Source: Channallabes apus (lineage: Eukaryota > Chordata > Actinopteri > Siluriformes > Clariidae). From it: 64,000 bases of DNA. Where the stretch lies: positions 20,455,754 to 20,519,753 of the forward strand of contig CM060124.1 in NCBI GenBank assembly GCA_030522415.1. Direction: 5' to 3'. The notes under the pieces are model-generated. The model saw nothing but the letters and a program-made list of their open reading frames with translations, was not told the origin of the DNA and ran no database searches. Numbering within the stretch: the stretch's first letter is position 1; each line of letters begins with the position of its first letter. This document shows positions 58,711 through 64,000 of the stretch, one piece after another. The translations under genes were made by a program, and so were the position numbers.

Positions 58711-58944
58711 ATTGTGGTGCAGTGCTTGGCTGACCAGGTGCCTATGCTGATCCGATACTTCATGCTGAAGGAATCTGCTCAGCTGCTGTGCAGTGAGATG
58801 CTGTGTTTAATGGACGGTGCCAATGTGGGCGAGGCTTTGCGTGAAGAATCGGAGATCAACAGACGTTGTGTTGACATCCAGAACCGCACAGACCGTCTTA
58901 GAGAAACTCAGCAACTTTGTTTGAAACCAGGGTGCAGTGCATAG
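58711..58944 (+). pseudogene. mx: Mx terminal exon, copy C (frameshifted)
   Basis: It follows a gacag acceptor and the same intron end as copies A and B. It reads the Mx GED from IVVQCLADQ to QNRTDRL, then an 11-base deletion near 58900 shifts the frame to a new 13-residue end and a stop at 58942-58944. Substitutions include DGANVGEAL and INRRCVD. No other Mx exon is found upstream; a Gypsy element ends at 58201. It is therefore an orphan, non-functional exon. Confidence 0.85.
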
Positions 58945-59100
58945 CAGGGTTGTATATCAGTAAATTATATTCAGCTATTTTCCGTTGACTAAATGAGGTG
59001 TGTAGAAACACTGATCTATGTAGATTTCTGGCCCTTCAGAACCGACACCACCGATCTACAATGATTTTAAAAAAATATTTTACAGAATATAACCATAAAT
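58945..59100 (+). other. Duplicated 3' flank, first part
   Basis: Parallels 1068-1275 behind exon copy A, with a few indels. Confidence 0.5.
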
Positions 59101-59112
59101 ATTAAAGTTACA

Positions 59113-59461
59113 GACGGCACGGTAGTGTAGTGGTTAGCACTGTCGCCTTGCACCTCCAGGGTCCGGGTTCGATTCCCGTTTCTGTGTGCATGGAGTTTGC
59201 ATGTTCTCCCCGTGCTTGGTGGGTTTCCTCCGGGTAGTCCGGTTTCCTCCCACAGTCCAAAGACATGCAGATTAGGCAAATTGACGTTCCCAAATTGACC
59301 ATAGTGTGTGAATGAGTGTGTGTGTGTGTGTGTTCTGCGATGGATTGGCACGCTGTCCAGGGTGTACCCTGCCTCATGCCCTGAGTCTCCTGGGATAGGC
59401 TCCAGGTCCCCGCGACCCTAAATACAGGATAAAGTGGTATAGAAGATGAATGAATGAAAGA
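59113..59461 (+). repeat. Full-length DANA/Mermaid-type SINE with target duplications
   Basis: A tRNA head (ggtagtgtagtggttagcac A box, gggttcgattccc B box) is followed by the conserved body (gagtttgcatgttctccccg, cacagtccaaagacatgcag, ctgggataggctccag) and the end ggataaagtggtatagaag, then (gaat)n. Flanked by attaaagttaca at 59101-59112 and 59462-59473. The duplicate at 1268-1285 has a single copy and no SINE. Confidence 0.92.
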
Positions 59462-59473
59462 ATTAAAGTTACA

Positions 59474-60944
59474 TGTGTAGTTAGTTTTTTTTAGATGTGT
59501 TGAAATAACTTGAGGCACTGATATAGTAACTATATCTTAGTTAGTGTCATAGCTGATGTTTTTTGACATTTTAGATCCAGTATCAAATGCCGTTAGTAAG
59601 ATATATCTGGGCCATTCACTGGGCCTATGAACAATGGCCCCAAGTCAATCCAAATTTACAAAAGAATATTTTATGATTTGTTTTGTTTAAATCTGTAACC
59701 CCCACATTATACACTTGATTTGGATCTAAACATCCTGACTTTTTATTCAATCTCGTCTCACTGACTGTGTACAACAGTTAAGCAATACCACAACAGAGGG
59801 AGTGTGATTATTATCAGCAAGGCTGTGATACAGTCAGATGCACAAGGGAGCAACCTGTTGGGGTTATAGCCATGCTGATATTCAGCACAACCTCATGTGA
59901 TATTGCTTGTGTTTGTACCACTAACACCACGTAAACCATTTAAGCTTTATTTAACCAGTTATTTTGTAGTATGTAGGCAAATTGTGAGAAGAATAAATCA
60001 TGCAGGTGATGGACAGTACTATAAATCTATTTCTCTTTACGTTTCAATTTCCAAGTGTCTCTAATGACACTTGCTGTTGCTTTATGTGTGTGCACACGTG
60101 TGTTATAATAAACAGTACTTTCATTTCCAGCTCTAGAATATCTGCTCCGTTTACACTGAGTTCCAGGGTTAAATCCCAAATAGCTTTAAATGAAAAGCTA
60201 GTGCACTAGGGCGTACAGTCCCTTCTCCCAGATGCCAAGTAGGGCCATTGATTATGGGATAGGGAGAGATTTAAGATTCAGCCTTGCATTAGAAGCTTTG
60301 CAGCTCAATTTGGGTGTAAAAATGGACAATTTGGAACTTGGAAGAAATTAAACAAAAAGTGTTGTTTAAAATGTCAACGTTATATGCATTTTCTTGTCAT
60401 TAGTGCATCTGTAACAGATTTTGAAGTATTTTTTGGCATTTAACTGCTCTCTGCTCTCTCCTTTATGCTCCTGAATATCTATGAAGCATTAAAATTATTA
60501 AAATATTTGTTGGATAGTTTCTTTTTCCTAACTACAGATTCTTACAAGCATTATTAGTTTGATAGTTAATCATGATGTTGATTTAAACTCTAAAACTTGT
60601 GCAGTCTATTCTCTTATAGCCAGCCTGTATGACCAAATAGCGCATGTGTACTTATGTTCACAAATCCATCAGTAGCATGTGAAGCAAGCGAAGAAAGAAA
60701 GAGGCCAAAGATATACTGTGATATGTTATTAGTACTGCTTCCATGTTCATCTGCTTTTCCACCTTTTTTGTCACACTTTGATATGGGTGTGTGGGGAGTT
60801 CATGTTTTTATATTCTGTACCAATAGTCGGCTATACTGTATTTTATGAGAAAAGTGTTTTGTTAGCACAAATAACAAAATCCTAAATTTACTAAATGTAA
60901 TCTTAAATGTAATTTTATAATATTTGATACTTGTCAGAAGAGCT
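59474..60944 (+). other. Duplicated 3' flank, second part
   Basis: Parallels about 1290-2656. A hexamer aataaa near 60107 corresponds to the one at 1840. There is no gene. Confidence 0.5.
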
Positions 60945-61056
60945 CGATTCACATCTCTGTGTGCATGGAGTTTGCATGTTCTCCCTGTGCTTGGTGAGTT
61001 TCCTCCAGGTACTCTGGTTTCCTTCCACAGTCCAAAGACATGCAGATTAGGCTAAT
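60945..61056 (+). repeat. DANA/Mermaid-type SINE fragment
   Basis: Same insertion as 2657-2812 (agaagagctcgattc junction). Here the body runs to acatgcagattaggctaatg and is then cut by RTE sequence. Confidence 0.65.
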
Positions 61057-62712
61057 GGGCATTTGACATAGACAGGTATGAGGGTACTTGGTGTATCATC
61101 AGGTAAGGCAAAAGTGGACAAGTACTGTAGACTTGGCGGTGGAACGAGGAAGTCCAGGAGTGTATAGAGGGAAAGAGGCTAGCTAAGAAGAAGTGGGACT
61201 CTAAGAGGACTGAAGAGAGTAAACAGGAGTACAGGGAGATGCAGCGTAAGGTGAAAGTAGAGGTGGCAAAGGCCAAACAAAGAGCATATGAGGACTTGAA
61301 TGCTAGATTGGATAGTAAGGAGGGTGAGGTGGATCTGTACAGGTTGGCGAGGCAGAAAGATAGAGATGGAAAGGATGTCCAGCAGGTTAGAGTGATTAAA
61401 GATAGACATGGAAATGTACTGACAGATGCCAGGAGGGTAATGGGAAGATGGAAGGAGTACTTTGAGGAGTTGATGAATGAGGAAAATGAAAGAGAACAAA
61501 GAGTACAAGGGGTGACTGTTGTGGAACAGGAAGTAGCAAATATTAGTAAAATGATGAAGAGTGGAAAGGCTGTTGGTTCTGATGAAATACCTGTGGAGGT
61601 ATGGAAGTGCTAAGGAGAGGTGGCAGTAGAGTTTCTAACTAGTTTGTTTAACAAGATCTTGGAGAGTGAGAGGATCCCAGAAGAATGAAGGAGAAGTGTA
61701 TTGGTGCCGGTTTTTAAGAACAAGGGAGGTGTGCAGAGCTGTGGCAATTATAGAGGCATAAAGCTAATGAGCCATACAATGAAGCTGTGGGAAAGAGTAG
61801 TCGAAGCTACAGTAGGTTAAGGGCAGAGGTGAGCATTTGTGAGTAGCAATATGGTTTTATGCCTAGAAAGAGTACATCAGATGCAGAATTTGCTTTCAGG
61901 ATGCTGGTGGAGAAGTACAGAGAAGGTAATAAAGAGTTGCATTGTGTCTTTGTAGATTTAGAGAAGGTGTACGACAGGGTGAAGAGAGAGGAGCTGTGGT
62001 GTTGTATGAGGAAGTCTGTAGTGGCAGAGAAGTATGTTAGAGTGGTGCAGGACATGTAGGACAGCTGTAAGACAGTGGTGAGATGTGCTGTAGGTGTGAC
62101 AGAAGAGTTCAAGGTGGAAGTGGGTCTGCATCAAGGATCGGCTCCCTTTTTGTTTGCTCTGGTGATGGACAGGATGACAGATGAGGTTAGACAGGAGTCT
62201 CCATGGACTACAGTATGATGTTTGCAGATGACATTGTGCTTTGTAGCAAGAGCAGGGAACAGGTGGAAGAAAATTTGGAGAGGTGGAGGTACGCACTGGA
62301 AAGCAGAGGAATGAAGGTTAGCCGCAGCAAGACGGAATATATGTGTGTGAATGAGAGGAACTCAAGAGTAACGGTGAGGATACAGGGAGCAGAGGTAAAG
62401 AAGAGGGACATCCCATGTTAGATGTTTTAGAGATAAAGTCAGAGAGGCCAGATTGAGGTGGTTTGGACATGTTCAGAGGAGAGATGGTTAATATATCGGT
62501 CGAAGGATGCCGAGATTTGAACTGCCTAGCAGGAGGTCTAGAGGAAGACCAAAGAGGAGATTTATGGATGCAGTGAGAGAGGACATGAAGTTAGTTGGTG
62601 TGAGAGAAGAGGATGCAGAGGATAGGGTTAGATGGAGGCAGATGATTCGCTGTGGCGCCCCCTGAAAGGGAACAGCCGAAAGACAAAGAAGAAGAAGAAG
62701 CATTGCACATCA
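61057..62712 (+). pseudogene. RTE-like LINE, decayed
   Basis: The plus strand reads, with frameshifts, pre-RT sequence (LARQKDRDGKDVQQVRVIKD, GRWKEYFEELMNEENER, about 61340-61500), GKAVGSDEIPVEVWK, FVDLEKVYDRVKREELW (about 61950-62000; catalytic Asp), a QGSAPFLFAL-like stretch and [11 protein letters not shown] (about 62222-62255). It ends with RWFGHVQR-like and RRSRGRPKRRFMDAVREDMK-like segments near 62455-62595 and a terminal (gaa)n at 62689-62700. Stops at about 61612, 61686 and 62057 rule out function. Same family as 3285-4085. Confidence 0.8.
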
Positions 62713-63235
62713 ATTTCCAGCTTCAGACTCATTACCCAATCTGATACATTTCTTACAAACTCCTCTTTGAGGATAACTTCTCCATTTCTTTTCCTATCCA
62801 CACCATGGTTAAACAACTTGAACCCTGCTCCTAAGCTTCTTGCCTTGCTACCTTTCCACCTGTGGTTTTCTGGACACACAGTTTATCCACCTTCCTTCTT
62901 TGCATCATGTCAAACAACTCTCTTCCCTTCCCTATTAAAGTCCCTACTATCTCTCCTAAACTCTTGCCTTTTCTTCTCTCTCTCTCTCTGCCTATAAACG
63001 TGCCTTCCTCCTCTCCTTCTTCGAATAATAGTAGCCCAATTTCCACCAGCACCCTGTAGGTCAACGGCACCAGTGGTGGTCGTTGTTCACCCGTGCCACA
63101 ACTGATCCAGTATGGAAGTCCTGTCAATGATTTGGCAAATGGTTTATGTCAGATGCCCTTCCTGCCACAACCTTTTGCATTTATCCAGACTTGGGACTGG
63201 CACAAGAAGAAACTGGATTATGCCCCCCTTGAGGT
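62713..63235 (-). mobile_element. RTE-like LINE 5' piece in opposite orientation
   Basis: On the minus strand it starts at gcataatccagtttcttctt and reads a short pre-endonuclease region (DMMQRRKVDKLCVQKTTGGK), which is the upstream part of the RTE-like family. It abuts the 3' end of the plus-strand copy. Related to 3990-4083. Confidence 0.6.
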
Positions 63236-63735
63236 TGAATTTAAATAGTTAAAATAAATAGTTAAAATATGATGATGGGGAATGTTGGATGTTATGTGGA
63301 AATTATATTTAAATCAGATTCAAATCAGTGGGGACTCTTGGTTTTATTGTTTTCCAGAAAGTGTTAAAATGTTATATTTATTTTTATATTTAACAAATTG
63401 TCACCATGGGATTATATGGTTTTGTCTGAAATTTTTGTAAAAATTAAGTTATTCTGTGACAATCTATTTATGTAAGGTTGTGTACATTTTGTACAAGTGT
63501 AAACATAGACACCTGGATCAGGTGACACCACACACATACACACAAACACACTCAACACACTCAGATCATATAGAATTGGCAACTCCCGAAAAGCAGACCA
63601 AAAGTAATCAGCACGTCCCTCCCCCGAAACAACGCAACAGTGCCTATTTACTTACATCTGAATAGAGTCGTTTATGTAAATCAATGATCAATAGCTCATG
63701 ATACATTCAATTAAACAATTTATTCATACAGATTA
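63236..63735. other. AT-rich interval ending the duplication
   Basis: No gene. 63497-63733 matches 4337-4487 (ccctcccccgaaac, then gatcaatagctcatgataca). Confidence 0.5.
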
Positions 63736-63894
63736 GGGCTGCACGATATATCGAAAAAATATCGTTATCGCGATAATGGCATGCGCGATAACCATATCGC
63801 AAGGAGTTGCGATAAATACTTTATTTGCCAAGCATTTGTGTGTCCAAATTTGACCAATCAGATGGGCCCTTACTATGTTTATACCCGCTTATAT

Positions 63895-63941
<47 letters not shown>

Positions 63942-64000
63942 TATTTATATCTTTATACTTCATTCTGTCGCGAACTAACCCCGGATGATCAGAAGACTTA
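63736..64000 (+). mobile_element. hAT-like element end, incomplete
   Basis: Starts tagggctgcacgatatatcg, a terminus found in many vertebrate hAT elements, with the internal atatcgttatcgcgataatg motif. A (TA)n tract lies at 63897-63935. The other end is beyond the window. Confidence 0.5.

Overview
This is vertebrate nuclear DNA, almost certainly from a teleost fish. It is AT-rich, has GT-AG introns, and carries fish-type repeats: Rex1-, L2- and RTE-like LINEs, DANA/Mermaid-type and tRNA-derived SINEs, many Tc1-like transposons, Ty3/Gypsy and BEL/Pao retrotransposons, hAT/Harbinger-like MITEs and long (CA)n and (TA)n tracts. The repeat mix would suit an otophysan such as a catfish, but the sequence alone does not fix the species. 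No bacterial operon, CRISPR array or phage gene is present.

The one complete-looking host gene is an interferon-induced dynamin-family GTPase of the Mx type on the minus strand. Thirteen coding exons (36914 down to 24052) join in frame to about 667 codons, with a probable untranslated first exon near 37.3 kb. Intron 11 is about 8 kb and full of transposons. The last Mx exon occurs twice more on the plus strand: an intact copy at 843-1067, probably the end of a neighbouring Mx gene lying left of the window, and a frameshifted copy at 58711-58944 with no upstream exons. The sequence around the two plus-strand copies is a segmental duplication (about 350-4487 and 58203-63733). All three copies keep remnants of one Tc1 insertion in the preceding intron, so that insertion predates the duplications.

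Layout: 0-5.3 kb, Mx copy A with SINEs and an RTE LINE. 5.3-20.3 kb, a Gypsy-like LTR element (LTR, gag, protease at 5.3-6.7; RT, RNase H, integrase remnant and LTR at 17.9-20.3) split by an 11.3-kb TA-flanked DNA transposon that itself hosts an L2-like LINE with an open 986-codon ORF2 and a 5'-truncated Rex1-like LINE. 20.7-24.0 kb, a nearly intact Tc1 element, then a decayed Tc1 containing a solo LTR. 24.05-37.3 kb, Mx. 37.9-40.8 kb, a decayed BEL/Pao element cut by a second copy of the same TA transposon (40.85-43.1 kb). 43.1-53.3 kb, MITEs, hAT-like DNA, a decayed fragment of a teleost multicopy gene, and foldback DNA. 53.3-58.2 kb, a chromodomain Gypsy element with coding lesions. 58.2-64 kb, Mx copy C, a DANA SINE with target-site duplications, RTE pieces and a hAT-like end.

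The genes do not form a pathway. The window is an Mx locus rearranged by duplication and nested transposition, in which several empty and filled sites allow insertions to be ordered.
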